A stretch of DNA of 64,000 nt from Muribaculaceae bacterium (lineage in GTDB: Bacteria > Bacteroidota > Bacteroidia > Bacteroidales > Muribaculaceae). Both the position numbers and the translations under genes were made by a program. The first letter of the stretch is position 1; every line of letters begins with the position of its first letter. Below, one piece after another: positions 40,700 to 50,099 of the stretch. Location: assembly GCA_017548365.1 (NCBI GenBank), contig JAFZAC010000010.1, positions 1 through 64,000 on the forward strand, read 5' to 3'. The notes below the pieces were generated by a model that did no database searches, was not told the origin of the DNA, and worked only from the letters and a program-made list of their open reading frames with translations.

Positions 40700-42706
40700 A
40701 TGGAAAAGAAACATATAAAATATTACATCTTTCTTTCAATAGTAATGCTCTTGCCTTTAGTGGCGATAGCTCAGTCTCCTGCTCAAACGCCTGCCAACAA
40801 ATCCAAAGCAGTAAAGGTAGAACCAAGTTATGCTTGGTCGGTTAGTGAGCCATTGGGCCTTCATTACGAATCGACTATTGACACCTTGTTTTTGAATTAT
40901 CACAAGGAACAGATACCGTCTCACCAGAGCAAAGCTTGGGCCACAACGGGCAATTTTGGTGCCTCGGGGCAGAATCAGATATTCTTTGAACGAAAGTTCA
41001 GGAGCGATTTCTTCTTTGAGGATGCAATAGAAAGCTGGCTGCCGAGCGTTTCTACACAGCGTTATTACAACACCCGTATTCCAATGACTTTGTTAAGTCA
41101 CACTACTGGTGGCAACAAGTACAGCAATCAGGATCGCACAAAAGCGCTGTTTTCGGGTAATGTGGGTAAGTCATTGCAGTTGGGCGCCTCGATCGATTAT
41201 ATTTATTCAAAGGGTTCTTACAATTATCAAGCAGACAAGAATTTTATGTGGAGCTTGTTTGGCAGTTACATAGGTGACCGCTACGAGATGCAAACCTTCT
41301 TCAACAGCTATAATTATCTGGGTAAAGAAAACGGTGGAATAACCGATGATTTATACATTACAGACCCTGCAAGTGTGCAAGGTGGTGAAAGTAATGTTGA
41401 CAACAAGAGCATCCCCACCTATCTCACTGCCTCTCACAATAAACTAACAGGTCAGGAGATTTATTTGAACCAAAGTTACAATGTTGGCCACTACCGTTAT
41501 GAGCGCGATTCAGTCACCGACACAATAATAGGTCGCACCTACATTCCTGTTACGCGTTTTATTTGGACCGCCAATTTCAAGAATGTGAAACATACCTTTC
41601 TCAATAGTAACGCTGCTCAAGACCAATCCTATTTTGAAAACTGCTATCTTTCGCTTGCCGGCACCGATGAAGTTACTCGCTATTGGCGTTTGCGCAACAC
41701 TATTGGAATATCGCTATTAGAGGGTTTCAACAAATATGCCAAATTTGGTTTTGCAGTATACGGCACACATGAGGTGCGCAAGTACTATCAAGTAGTGGAT
41801 AGCGTCACTGGAACAGAGTTGACCGAGGGTTTGACCCCATTGCCTGTGAGTGTTGATGCAACAAAGACTCAACAGTTGTTTTGGGTAGGAGGACAGCTTA
41901 CCAAGCAACGTGGATCGGTTTTGACCTATTCGGCAACAGCACAATTTGGCGTTTTGGGAGATGTCGCTGGTGATATCAATGTTGAAGGTGATATCAATAC
42001 TCGCTTCAAACTCTTTGGCGACACTGTGAGTCTTAAAGCTTATGGTTACTTCAAGAATTTAGATGCGCCATATCTTATAAAGCATTTCATATCCAACCAT
42101 TATGCCTGGGACAATGATTTTGGCAAAGAGCAGCGTTTCAGGATTGGTGGTATGCTTGATTTACCTTGGATATATACTAAGTTCAATGTGGGATATGAGA
42201 CCTTGAACAAATTCATATATTTCAATTCCAGCGCTCTACCTGAGCAGTGTGGAAGTGCTGTTCATGTGCTTAGTGCATCGCTGTCTAATCATTTGGGGTT
42301 TGGTGTCTTTAACTGGGACAATGATATTACTTATCAGACAACCTCTAACGATGAGGTGCTGCCGTTACCCAAATTTTCATTGTTCAGCAATATGTACTTG
42401 AAGTTCAAAGTGGCTCAGGTTCTGGACGTGCAGATTGGCGTAGACTGCAATTATTACACTAAGTACTATGCTCCTTATTACAATCCTGCAGCTATGACTT
42501 TCTATAATCAGCGTGAAATGGAATGTGGAAACTTCGCTTTTGCCGACGTGTATGCTAATTTCAAGTTGAAAAAAGCTCGTTTCTATGTCATGTACAGCCA
42601 TGCCAACAAGGGCTTGATAGGAGGTGACAATTATTTCTCAATTCCTCACTATCCATTAAATCCAGGTAGGTTCCAGTTTGGTATCTCGGTAGATTTTGTA
42701 AATTGA
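40700..42706 (+). CDS. Putative outer-membrane porin (Porin_10 family)
   Basis: A 668-residue exported beta-barrel protein. The ATG at 40700 gives MEKKHIKYYIFLSIVMLLPL then a cleavage site near AIAQ; a TTG two codons earlier is less likely. The sequence alternates aromatic and polar residues typical of barrel strands and ends FQFGISVDFVN, a C-terminal strand with terminal aromatic or polar residues. Blocks such as RYYNTRIPMTLLSHTTGGNK fit the Bacteroidota Porin_10 family. No SusD or TonB plug is present. It heads an operon with a solute-binding protein (13-nt gap) and a symporter. Confidence 0.82.
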   Translation: MEKKHIKYYIFLSIVMLLPLVAIAQSPAQTPANKSKAVKVEPSYAWSVSEPLGLHYESTIDTLFLNYHKEQIPSHQSKAWATTGNFGASGQNQIFFERKFRSDFFFEDAIESWLPSVSTQRYYNTRIPMTLLSHTTGGNKYSNQDRTKALFSGNVGKSLQLGASIDYIYSKGSYNYQADKNFMWSLFGSYIGDRYEMQTFFNSYNYLGKENGGITDDLYITDPASVQGGESNVDNKSIPTYLTASHNKLTGQEIYLNQSYNVGHYRYERDSVTDTIIGRTYIPVTRFIWTANFKNVKHTFLNSNAAQDQSYFENCYLSLAGTDEVTRYWRLRNTIGISLLEGFNKYAKFGFAVYGTHEVRKYYQVVDSVTGTELTEGLTPLPVSVDATKTQQLFWVGGQLTKQRGSVLTYSATAQFGVLGDVAGDINVEGDINTRFKLFGDTVSLKAYGYFKNLDAPYLIKHFISNHYAWDNDFGKEQRFRIGGMLDLPWIYTKFNVGYETLNKFIYFNSSALPEQCGSAVHVLSASLSNHLGFGVFNWDNDITYQTTSNDEVLPLPKFSLFSNMYLKFKVAQVLDVQIGVDCNYYTKYYAPYYNPAAMTFYNQREMECGNFAFADVYANFKLKKARFYVMYSHANKGLIGGDNYFSIPHYPLNPGRFQFGISVDFVN

Positions 42707-42719
42707 TTTTTATCTAAAA

Positions 42720-43565
42720 ATGAATAAAATGCTGAAGAAACTATCTCAAGTTAAGAAATGGCAGATGTATTTATATGGCGGTCTGCTTCTTCTTGTAATA
42801 GCCTTGATGGTATCGTTGAAATATTGCAATTCGGACAAAGAAGTGTTGCCGTCTAATACTGACAGTGGCTATGCCAGTAAAGGAGACACCCTTGATGTAG
42901 CAATAGAATATTCTCCATTGTCCTATTACGCTTATGGCGATTCATTGGGCGGTTTCAATTACGAATTTTTGAAACTTCTTTCCGACAGTTGCGGAGTGCC
43001 AATGAAGTTTCATCCTGTTGTAAGCCTGAAAAAAGCCCTAGAAGGTTTGGAGAATGGTCTTTATGACATTATGGCAGCTCAATATCCTGTGACCCGCGAA
43101 AACAAGAAACATTATCTTTTCACATCGGCATTATACTTAGACAAGCAGGTGCTCGTTCAGCGTAATACTGATGGTGTAGCCATTAAGTCTCAGCTGGACT
43201 TGGCAGGAGATACCGTGAACATTGTGAAAGGTTCACCCATGCGCGAGCGCATCCTGAGTCTATCTCGTGAGATAGGAGATACTATCTATGTGGTGTCTGA
43301 TTCAATCTATGGTCCAGAACAGTTGTTCATGATGGTGTCGACTGGTGACATCAAATATGCTGTAATTAACGAATCTATCGCTCGTAAAATGGCTCAATCT
43401 CATCCCAATGTGGACATTTCAACAGCCATAAGTTTCTCTCAGTTTCAGTCTTTGACATTGAGAAAAGAAGACCGAGAGTTGTGCGAGAAACTAAACAAAT
43501 GGATAGCTAAAGTGAAGAAATTGCCTGAATACCGTGTGATTTACGACAAATATTTAGCACAGTAA
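42720..43565 (+). CDS. Membrane-anchored family 3 solute-binding protein
   Basis: A 281-residue protein with one N-terminal transmembrane helix (YLYGGLLLLVIALMVSLKYC) that lacks a good lipobox, so it is likely anchored in the inner membrane facing the periplasm. The rest is a type II periplasmic-binding domain, family 3 (YSPLSYYAYGDSLGGFNYEF, LENGLYDIMAAQYPVTRENK, AVINESIARKMA). Family 3 usually binds amino acids for ABC importers. No ABC permease or ATPase gene is nearby; instead an AGCS symporter follows after 16 nt. Confidence 0.85.
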   Translation: MNKMLKKLSQVKKWQMYLYGGLLLLVIALMVSLKYCNSDKEVLPSNTDSGYASKGDTLDVAIEYSPLSYYAYGDSLGGFNYEFLKLLSDSCGVPMKFHPVVSLKKALEGLENGLYDIMAAQYPVTRENKKHYLFTSALYLDKQVLVQRNTDGVAIKSQLDLAGDTVNIVKGSPMRERILSLSREIGDTIYVVSDSIYGPEQLFMMVSTGDIKYAVINESIARKMAQSHPNVDISTAISFSQFQSLTLRKEDRELCEKLNKWIAKVKKLPEYRVIYDKYLAQ

Positions 43566-43581
43566 CGACATGCTTTAATCC

Positions 43582-45027
43582 ATGATTGATAATTTGTTGG
43601 AATATCTTTCGGCCGAAAGTGCTCTGAACAAATATTTGGAGCAAATAAACGACTTCTTGTGGGGATGGAATTTCCACAGCATCGTTATAGTTTTGATTTT
43701 TTGCGGTATCTATTTCACTATCAAGACTAGATTTGTTCAGTTTAGAATGATAGGTGAGATGTTTCGACTGTTATGTGAGTCAATTCCCAATGGCGATTCA
43801 AAGCATCATGTATCGTCGTTCCAAGCATTCGCAGTGTCGGTAGCTACTCGAGTGGGGACCGGCAATCTGGCTGGAGTTTCGGGTGCAATAGCCGTTGGCG
43901 GACCTGGTGCCGTTTTTTGGATGTGGCTTATAGCTTTGATAGGTGCAGCTACTGCTTTTGTTGAGTCGACTTTGGCACAGCTATTTAAGCGTCGCAACGG
44001 CGAGTCCTTCATTGGCGGTCCAGCTTATTACATACTTCATGGCATGCACAACAAGTGGATGGCTGCACTCTTTGCAGTGCTCATAACGCTTACTTTTGGA
44101 TTGTCCTATAATTCGATTCAGAGCAATACTATAGCCGAGGCAATGCACAGTGCATTTAATTTTGACCCTGTGATTGTGGGTGTTGTGTTGACAGTAATTT
44201 CGCTTGTTATAGTCTTTGGTGGCATACACCGCATCGCCCGCGTGAGCAGTGTTCTTGTGCCAGTAATGGCAATAGGCTACTTCCTGCTTGCTCTGGTGAT
44301 ATTAGTTATGAATTATGAGAGAATCCCAGATATGTTTGCTTTGATAGTTGATAACGCTTTTGGAATTAAGCAAGCAGCTGGCGGTATGGTTGGTGTGGCT
44401 ATGCGAGAAGGAATAAAAAGAGGACTTTTCAGCAATGAGGCAGGAGAGGGCTCTGCGCCCAATGTTGCAGCTGCTGCCACGGTATCCCATCCTGTAAAGC
44501 AAGGACTCATTCAGTCGCTAGGAGTGTTTACCGACACGTTGCTCGTGTGCTCATGTACCGCATTCATCATCTTGCTGAGCGGAATTTATCAACCTGGCTG
44601 CGATGGCGGCATAGTGTTGACTCAAAGTGCTTTGGAGTCTCAGATAGGCGCAAGTGGCAAGATTTTTTTAGCAATAGCTATCTTGTTTTTTGCTTTCAGC
44701 AGCATCATAGGCAATTATTACTATGGAGAGGCGAACATTTTGTTCCTGACCCGTAAGCGTTGGGTTCTCGAAGTATTCCGTATCTTGTCGGGAGGAGTAA
44801 TGGTGATGCTTGGTGCTGTAGCTAGTTTAGGTCTGGTATGGAATTTTGGTGAGGTTTGCATGGCGTTGATAACGTTGTGCAATCTAATTGCCATATTGTT
44901 CTTGGGTAAGTATGCCTTTAGGTTGCTGAAGGATTACCGAGCACAAAAACGCAAGGGAAATAAAAGTCCTGTGTTTAACAAATCAATACTCCCAGAGGTG
45001 AAAAAAGACCTTGATGCATGGGACTGA
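43582..45027 (+). CDS. Alanine/glycine:cation symporter family protein (AGCS)
   Basis: A 481-residue inner-membrane protein of about 11 hydrophobic segments. Family signatures include FQAFAVSVATRVGTGNLAGV, GGPGAVFWMWLIALIGAATA, ESTLAQLFKRR, GGPAYYI and KRGLFSNEAGEGSAPNVAAA. AGCS members import Ala, Gly or related amino acids with Na+ or H+. It is the third gene of the porin operon, so the three may move an amino acid from the outside to the cytoplasm. That chain is an inference. Confidence 0.92.
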   Translation: MIDNLLEYLSAESALNKYLEQINDFLWGWNFHSIVIVLIFCGIYFTIKTRFVQFRMIGEMFRLLCESIPNGDSKHHVSSFQAFAVSVATRVGTGNLAGVSGAIAVGGPGAVFWMWLIALIGAATAFVESTLAQLFKRRNGESFIGGPAYYILHGMHNKWMAALFAVLITLTFGLSYNSIQSNTIAEAMHSAFNFDPVIVGVVLTVISLVIVFGGIHRIARVSSVLVPVMAIGYFLLALVILVMNYERIPDMFALIVDNAFGIKQAAGGMVGVAMREGIKRGLFSNEAGEGSAPNVAAAATVSHPVKQGLIQSLGVFTDTLLVCSCTAFIILLSGIYQPGCDGGIVLTQSALESQIGASGKIFLAIAILFFAFSSIIGNYYYGEANILFLTRKRWVLEVFRILSGGVMVMLGAVASLGLVWNFGEVCMALITLCNLIAILFLGKYAFRLLKDYRAQKRKGNKSPVFNKSILPEVKKDLDAWD

Positions 45028-45098
45028 AAAAATTGTTTTATTACTTTTTTACAACAATAAAGTTAATTTGGAATATAAGTTAGTAAAAAAATATTCGT

Positions 45099-45107
45099 AA
45101 CTTTGCA
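45099..45107 (+). promoter_or_regulatory. -7 element of the MlaD-type gene
   Basis: TAACTTTGC about 46 nt before the ATG at 45154. A TTTG (45068-45071) is 27 nt upstream, outside the normal spacing. Confidence 0.45.
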
Positions 45108-45153
45108 ACTTGTTAAAATTTCTTTGATCGTTTAAAGCACTACATACAGAATA

Positions 45154-46116
45154 ATGAAGTCAATATTCAATAAAAACGTGATAATAGCCTTGGTTGTGAT
45201 ACTGGGCTTAGGATTACTTTATTGGGGCATAGAGTTTTTGAAAGGTGTAAACCTCTTTGAGCCATCAAACTATTATGTTGCAAAATTTGAAAAGATAAAT
45301 GGTTTGAACGTGTCGGCTCCCGTAACAGTGAATGGTTATCAGGTGGGTCTCGTGAAAGAGATCAATTTTGACTATAAATCTAATGAGATAATTGTAAAGA
45401 TGAGTCTTGATGAGGAATTGAAAATACCCATGGGCTCGTCGGTAGCATTGTCTTCGGAGTTGCTTGGCTCTCCTTCGTTGGTATTGAATCTTGCCCAAGG
45501 CAAAGCTTATCACAAGGTTGGTGACGAGATACCAACCACTATGACGTCTGGATTAATGGACAAGGTGAGTTCAGAGCTTATGCCTCAAGTGAATGATATA
45601 ATGCCTAAGGTGAATGACATATTAAACAATGTCAACTCGCTGGTGGGCAATCCTGCGTTGGGTAATTCTGTGTCACAGTTTGATGATATTGTAGCTAAGA
45701 TTAATACCAGCGCTCAAGATTTGACTGTTTTGATGAATAACCTGTCTAAATTGTCTCAGAGTTTAAATGGCAGTGTGCCTGGAGTAATCAACAGATTCAG
45801 TGGTATTGAAACCAAGGTTGATGGCACTATGTCTAACATTCAAACCTTGAGTTCGACATTGAATACCAAAGTCAATGATCTGCCCACACAGCAGCTTCAG
45901 ACAACAATCAACGACTTGAATGCAACATTGGCCAATTTGAAACAGCTTACAGCCGAATTGAACTCAAAACTCAATGACCGTAATTCTTCTTTGGGCTTAA
46001 TGCTCAACGATCGTCAGCTGTATGATAATGCCAATGGTGCAGTCATGAGCCTCGACTCATTATTAAATGATATAAAAGCCAATCCTAAGCGTTATATAAC
46101 CATAAAAGTGTTCTAA
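45154..46116 (+). CDS. MCE domain (MlaD) family protein
   Basis: A 320-residue protein with an N-terminal transmembrane helix (VIIALVVILGLGLLYWGIEF). The MCE domain follows at residues ~35-120 (FEKINGLNVSAPVTVNGYQV, LSSELLGSPSLVLNLAQG). A long helical region with Asn/Leu-rich heptads reaches to the C-terminus. MlaD is the periplasmic substrate-binding component of phospholipid transport between membranes. The ABC partners MlaE and MlaF are not adjacent. A strong terminator follows. Confidence 0.9.
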   Translation: MKSIFNKNVIIALVVILGLGLLYWGIEFLKGVNLFEPSNYYVAKFEKINGLNVSAPVTVNGYQVGLVKEINFDYKSNEIIVKMSLDEELKIPMGSSVALSSELLGSPSLVLNLAQGKAYHKVGDEIPTTMTSGLMDKVSSELMPQVNDIMPKVNDILNNVNSLVGNPALGNSVSQFDDIVAKINTSAQDLTVLMNNLSKLSQSLNGSVPGVINRFSGIETKVDGTMSNIQTLSSTLNTKVNDLPTQQLQTTINDLNATLANLKQLTAELNSKLNDRNSSLGLMLNDRQLYDNANGAVMSLDSLLNDIKANPKRYITIKVF

Positions 46117-46462
46117 AAATAATAGGGGACGGAAATATAGCTTATTTGGAATCGTTCCAAATAAGCATTTTTTTATTTTTTGCTTTTTGGAATGAAAAGT
46201 CAGAGAATAAAGCATATATGCAGCCTGTGATTTTTTGTCTTTAAGACTATTTTTGATAGGTAGATTTGTTTAATTGATTGAAATATAGATTTCTGCAATT
46301 AATTCGTCATACTATGGAGTGGGGGTGTGGTTAACATACTGATTTATAGACGACAAAAAACTTTTCTAAAAAGCAAATTTTTTTTTGTTTTTTTTTTTGA
46401 AAATATCGTACGAACTTTGTACTGCTAAAACAAGCCCTTCTAATCCGGGTGAATGAAGTTAA
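46117..46462. other. 346-bp gap upstream of dnaA
   Basis: It begins with the mlaD terminator and ends in an extreme T-run (46377-46399) just before dnaA. I see no cluster of TTATCCACA-type DnaA boxes, so there is no visible support for oriC here. A near-consensus GAACTTTG (46412-46419) may be part of the dnaA promoter. Confidence 0.5.
46140..46175 (+). terminator. Terminator after the MlaD-type gene
   Basis: A perfect 12-bp stem, GCTTATTTGGAA (46140-46151) and TTCCAAATAAGC (46155-46166), has a 3-nt loop and is followed by ATTTTTTTA. Confidence 0.9.
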
Positions 46463-47860
46463 ATGAATAAAGAACAGAACATATTAATGTGGAAGAAGTG
46501 CGTTGAGATACTTCGTGACAATTTGGATGCTGAGCAATTCAATGCTTGGTTTGCACCAATTGTTGCCGTGAGCTATGAAAACGACGAGCTCAAGTTGAAG
46601 CTGCCTTCACAGTTCTTTGTTCAGCAAATAGAGCAGAACTACTTCCAGTTGTTCAGTGCTACACTGAGGCGAGTTTATGGAAGCAGTGTAAAGCTTTTCT
46701 ACACCTATAATATAATAGAGGACACTCCAAGTTCATCGGTCACAATCGAACATGACCATTCAAGCGCCAAGCTTAACAGCAGTGTCACTCGTCAAACTCA
46801 GCAGCTTGCCAATCCATTTGAGCCGCTGGTGATGGACGATATAGACCCTCAGCTCAATCCACGCTACACTTTTGAAAATTATTGCGGTAGCATGAGCAAT
46901 AAGCTTGCAGTGAGTGTTGGTAAAGCCATTGCCGAGGATCCGAATTGCAAAACATTCAATCCAATGTTTGTTTTTGGTCCAACAGGCGTAGGTAAGACAC
47001 ATCTCATTCAGGCCATAGGAATTAAGATCAAAGAACTTCGTCCTCGTACGCGTGTGCTTTACACCACATCCCGTATTTTTGAGCTTCAGTACACAACAGC
47101 AGTAAAGAACAATAAAGTCAATGACTTTATCAGTTTTTATCAAAGTATTGATGTCCTCATACTTGATGACATTCAGGAACTGGCTGGAAAACAAGGTACT
47201 CAAAATGCCTTCTTCCACATTTTTAATCATCTTCATCAAAACCAGAAACAGCTCATAATGTCGAGTGACTGCCGACCATCGGATATGGATGGAATGGTTC
47301 CTCGTCTTATTTCCCGTTTTAAGTGGGGAATGACAGTAGAGCTATATAAGCCTGACTATGAGCTTCGCAGAGGAGTGCTTAAGATGAAAGCGTCGCAAGA
47401 TGGTTTGTCGCTTGATGACGAAATCATTGATTTCATTGCTCAAAATGTTACCGAGAGTGTTCGCGATCTTGAAGGAATCGTTGTAGCCCTTCTTGCTCAC
47501 GCAACAATGTTGAATCAAGATATCAGTCTTGATTTGGCTCAGTCGGTAGTTGGCAATACAGTCAATGTCAACAAGAAGCAGATGTCGTTTGAGCTCATAA
47601 CCGAGACCGTATGCCGATTCTATAATATAGATAAGGAATTGATATATGGTAAGTCTCGGAAACGTGAGATCAGCGATGCACGCCAGCTTGTGATGTACTT
47701 AACAAAGAAGAGCACTCAGATGTCTTCAACAAACATCGGTCAGAAGCTTTCACGTGACCATGCCACTATGCTTCATGCATGCAAGCAGATTGAGCAGCGG
47801 CTCTCGATAGAAAAGAAGTTCAGGCATGAGGTTGAGATGATTGAAAATGAACTGAGATAA
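46463..47860 (+). CDS. dnaA: Chromosomal replication initiator DnaA
   Basis: A 465-residue AAA+ protein. Domain I is N-terminal (ILRDNLDAEQFNAWFAPI), then a linker, the ATPase core with Walker [12 protein letters not shown] and Walker B VLILDDIQEL, and domain IV with the DNA-binding signature LSRDHATMLHACK. It melts the origin and loads the helicase. It is flanked by mlaD and htpG rather than dnaN, a common Bacteroidota arrangement. Confidence 0.98.
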   Translation: MNKEQNILMWKKCVEILRDNLDAEQFNAWFAPIVAVSYENDELKLKLPSQFFVQQIEQNYFQLFSATLRRVYGSSVKLFYTYNIIEDTPSSSVTIEHDHSSAKLNSSVTRQTQQLANPFEPLVMDDIDPQLNPRYTFENYCGSMSNKLAVSVGKAIAEDPNCKTFNPMFVFGPTGVGKTHLIQAIGIKIKELRPRTRVLYTTSRIFELQYTTAVKNNKVNDFISFYQSIDVLILDDIQELAGKQGTQNAFFHIFNHLHQNQKQLIMSSDCRPSDMDGMVPRLISRFKWGMTVELYKPDYELRRGVLKMKASQDGLSLDDEIIDFIAQNVTESVRDLEGIVVALLAHATMLNQDISLDLAQSVVGNTVNVNKKQMSFELITETVCRFYNIDKELIYGKSRKREISDARQLVMYLTKKSTQMSSTNIGQKLSRDHATMLHACKQIEQRLSIEKKFRHEVEMIENELR

Positions 47861-47890
47861 CAAATGAATGTTTCTCAGTTCATTTTTTTT
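47847..47890 (+). terminator. dnaA terminator overlapping the end of the coding region
   Basis: ATGAACTGAGA (47847-47857, the last dnaA codons) pairs perfectly with TCTCAGTTCAT (47873-47883), followed by a T run to 47890. Confidence 0.8.
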
Positions 47891-47951
47891 GTCCTTATGT
47901 GGAGCCAGAGAAAAAGGGAGAGAGTAGTTTTCTGTTTTTTAATCATTAGAT

Positions 47952-49997
47952 TTACAATAAATCCACCGAACGTTTAAGGAAGTTATTGAGAGCCTCACCT
48001 TTGAGTAGACCGTTGCCCAGGAGGGCGATGTCTATGAGCTGCTTGACAGTGTCTTGGCCTGTGGCATAATTGGTGACGATTTCCTCTTTTTTGTCACGTA
48101 GAGCCTGTGCCTTATCTTCGTTTTTCTTGAGGTCGTCTTTCTTGTCCTCAGGAACTCCCTTGTTGTCCTTGTCTAGGTCTCTAATGGCCTTTATAACGGC
48201 ATTGGTCGCGGCGAGTTCGTCATCAATGGGCTTAAGTTCATCTTTCACTGCTGCTACAGCTTGATCGACAACACGCTTGATGACAGGATGGCTAGTGTTG
48301 AGTGTGAAGTTGTAAGCATCGGGGAACTCGCCATAGAAACTCATTCCTGGTTGGAACACAGCCATATCTTTCATGCGTCGCATATATTCACTTTGAGTTA
48401 TTACCACAGGCTGATCGGTGGGAGCCATGGCTGCATAGGTTACCAAGAATTCACTCTTCTCGATAGCAGGAATCTGCGACTTGAATAGGGTAGTTGCGAT
48501 TTCGCGTTCTTCAGTTGTGAGCTCGGCATCTTTTGCGTCTTCTTTGCGCACAAGGTTATCGACGACATCGCTGTCGACGCGCACGAAGCGAGACTTTTCA
48601 TTCATCTGCTCCATCAGACCAACGAATGGTATATCGAGCTGCCCATCCATAAGCAGCACATCATAGCCCTTGTCTTGGGCCGCTTTGATATATGTGTATT
48701 GTGCCGTCTTGTCGGTGGCGTATAGATATATGAGGTTGTCGTCCTTATCGGTTTGGTTGCCTTTGATAAGGTCTTTGTATTCATCAAATTTGAAGTATTT
48801 GCCGTCGGTGTTCTGGAGCAAAGCAAACTTTGCTGCTGCATCTTTGAACTTCTCGTCACTAAGCATGCCATATTCGATGAAGATCTTAATGTCGTTCCAT
48901 TTGTCTTCAAAAGCCTTTGAATCGGTTTTGGCAATCTCCTCAAGACGGCTAGCCACTTTCTTGGTAATATAAGAAGAAATCTTCTTTACATTTCGGTCGG
49001 CCTGCAAGTAGGAGCGTGATACATTCAGTGGGATGTCGGGGCTATCGATAACGCCTTGTAAAAGCATCATGAACTCAGGTACAACGCCTTCCACACTGTC
49101 GGTTACAAACACTTGATTACAGTAGAGTTGAATGCGATCTTTGCGTATGTCGAGGTTGTTCTTAATTTTCGGGAAATAGAGAATTCCGGTGAGCGTGAAT
49201 GGGTAATCCACGTTAAGATGAATCCAGAACAATGGGTCGTCCTGTGCGGGCTGGATGGCGTGATAGAACTTGATATAGTCTTCGTCCTTGAGGTCAGTGG
49301 GTTTGCGTGACCACAAAGGCTCGATGTCGTTTATCAACTTGTCCTTGTCGGTATCGACATATTTGCCATCTTTCCATTCTTGCTCTTTGCCAAAGATTAC
49401 TGGCACAGGCATGAATTTACAATATTTGTTGAGCAGAGTGTTGATGCGCGACTGCTCGAGAAACTCTTTCTCATCGTCATCGATATAAAGAACAATATCG
49501 GTGCCCCTATCAGCCTTGTCGCACTCAGTCATTTCGAACTCGGGTGAACCGTCGCAGCTCCAGAGAACAGGTTTTGCGCCTTCCTCCCAAGAGAGGGTGC
49601 GAATTTCTACCTTTTTTGCAACCATAAATGCCGAGTAGAAGCCAAGTCCGAAGTGGCCTATGATAGCGTTGGCATTGTCTTTATACTTGTTGAGGAAGTC
49701 TTCGGCGCCTGAGAATGCAATTTGGTTGATGTATTTATCCACATCCTGCTCGGTCATGCCAATGCCTTGGTCACTCACTGTTAGAGTTCCAGCTTTTTTG
49801 TCGATAGCTACACAGACCTTTAGACCCTCTGTCTCTCCTTTAAAATCGCCAGCTGCGGCGAGGGTTTTGAGTTTTTGTGTTGCATCTACTGCATTAGAAA
49901 TCAGCTCACGCAAGAAAATCTCGTGGTCGCTGTACAAGAATTTTTTTATAACGGGGAAAATGTTGTTGGTAGTTACCCCAATTGATCCTTTTGCCAT
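47952..49997 (-). CDS. htpG: Hsp90-family chaperone HtpG
   Basis: A 681-residue chaperone with the N-terminal GHKL ATPase domain (LRELISNAVDATQKLK, VSDQGIGMTEQDVDKYI, IGHFGLGFYSAFMVA), the middle client-binding domain with the catalytic-loop Arg in NVSRSYLQADRNVKKI, and a C-terminal dimerisation domain. A Lys/Asp/Glu-rich helical insertion lies near residues 615-650. HtpG helps fold stress-labile proteins. It is about 100 nt from the clpC-like gene on the same strand but separated by a terminator. Confidence 0.97.
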   Translation of the reverse strand: MAKGSIGVTTNNIFPVIKKFLYSDHEIFLRELISNAVDATQKLKTLAAAGDFKGETEGLKVCVAIDKKAGTLTVSDQGIGMTEQDVDKYINQIAFSGAEDFLNKYKDNANAIIGHFGLGFYSAFMVAKKVEIRTLSWEEGAKPVLWSCDGSPEFEMTECDKADRGTDIVLYIDDDEKEFLEQSRINTLLNKYCKFMPVPVIFGKEQEWKDGKYVDTDKDKLINDIEPLWSRKPTDLKDEDYIKFYHAIQPAQDDPLFWIHLNVDYPFTLTGILYFPKIKNNLDIRKDRIQLYCNQVFVTDSVEGVVPEFMMLLQGVIDSPDIPLNVSRSYLQADRNVKKISSYITKKVASRLEEIAKTDSKAFEDKWNDIKIFIEYGMLSDEKFKDAAAKFALLQNTDGKYFKFDEYKDLIKGNQTDKDDNLIYLYATDKTAQYTYIKAAQDKGYDVLLMDGQLDIPFVGLMEQMNEKSRFVRVDSDVVDNLVRKEDAKDAELTTEEREIATTLFKSQIPAIEKSEFLVTYAAMAPTDQPVVITQSEYMRRMKDMAVFQPGMSFYGEFPDAYNFTLNTSHPVIKRVVDQAVAAVKDELKPIDDELAATNAVIKAIRDLDKDNKGVPEDKKDDLKKNEDKAQALRDKKEEIVTNYATGQDTVKQLIDIALLGNGLLKGEALNNFLKRSVDLL

Positions 49998-50041
49998 AGT
50001 ATTTATATGTTTTTATTGTTGTTTCGTTGCCAATATATAGC

Positions 50042-50075
50042 GCAAAAAAAATGCCATACATCAAGTGTATGACAT
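50042..50075 (-). terminator. Terminator of the ClpC-like gene
   Basis: ATGCCATACA (50051-50060) pairs with TGTATGACAT (50066-50075) with one mismatch and a 5-nt loop, running into T8 when read on the minus strand. Confidence 0.8.
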
Positions 50076-50099
50076 TTTGATATTACTGGTGAAAAATTG

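Noticed and set aside
46117..46462. oriC next to dnaA
   Set aside because: No cluster of DnaA boxes (TTATCCACA or close variants) is visible in the intergenic region.
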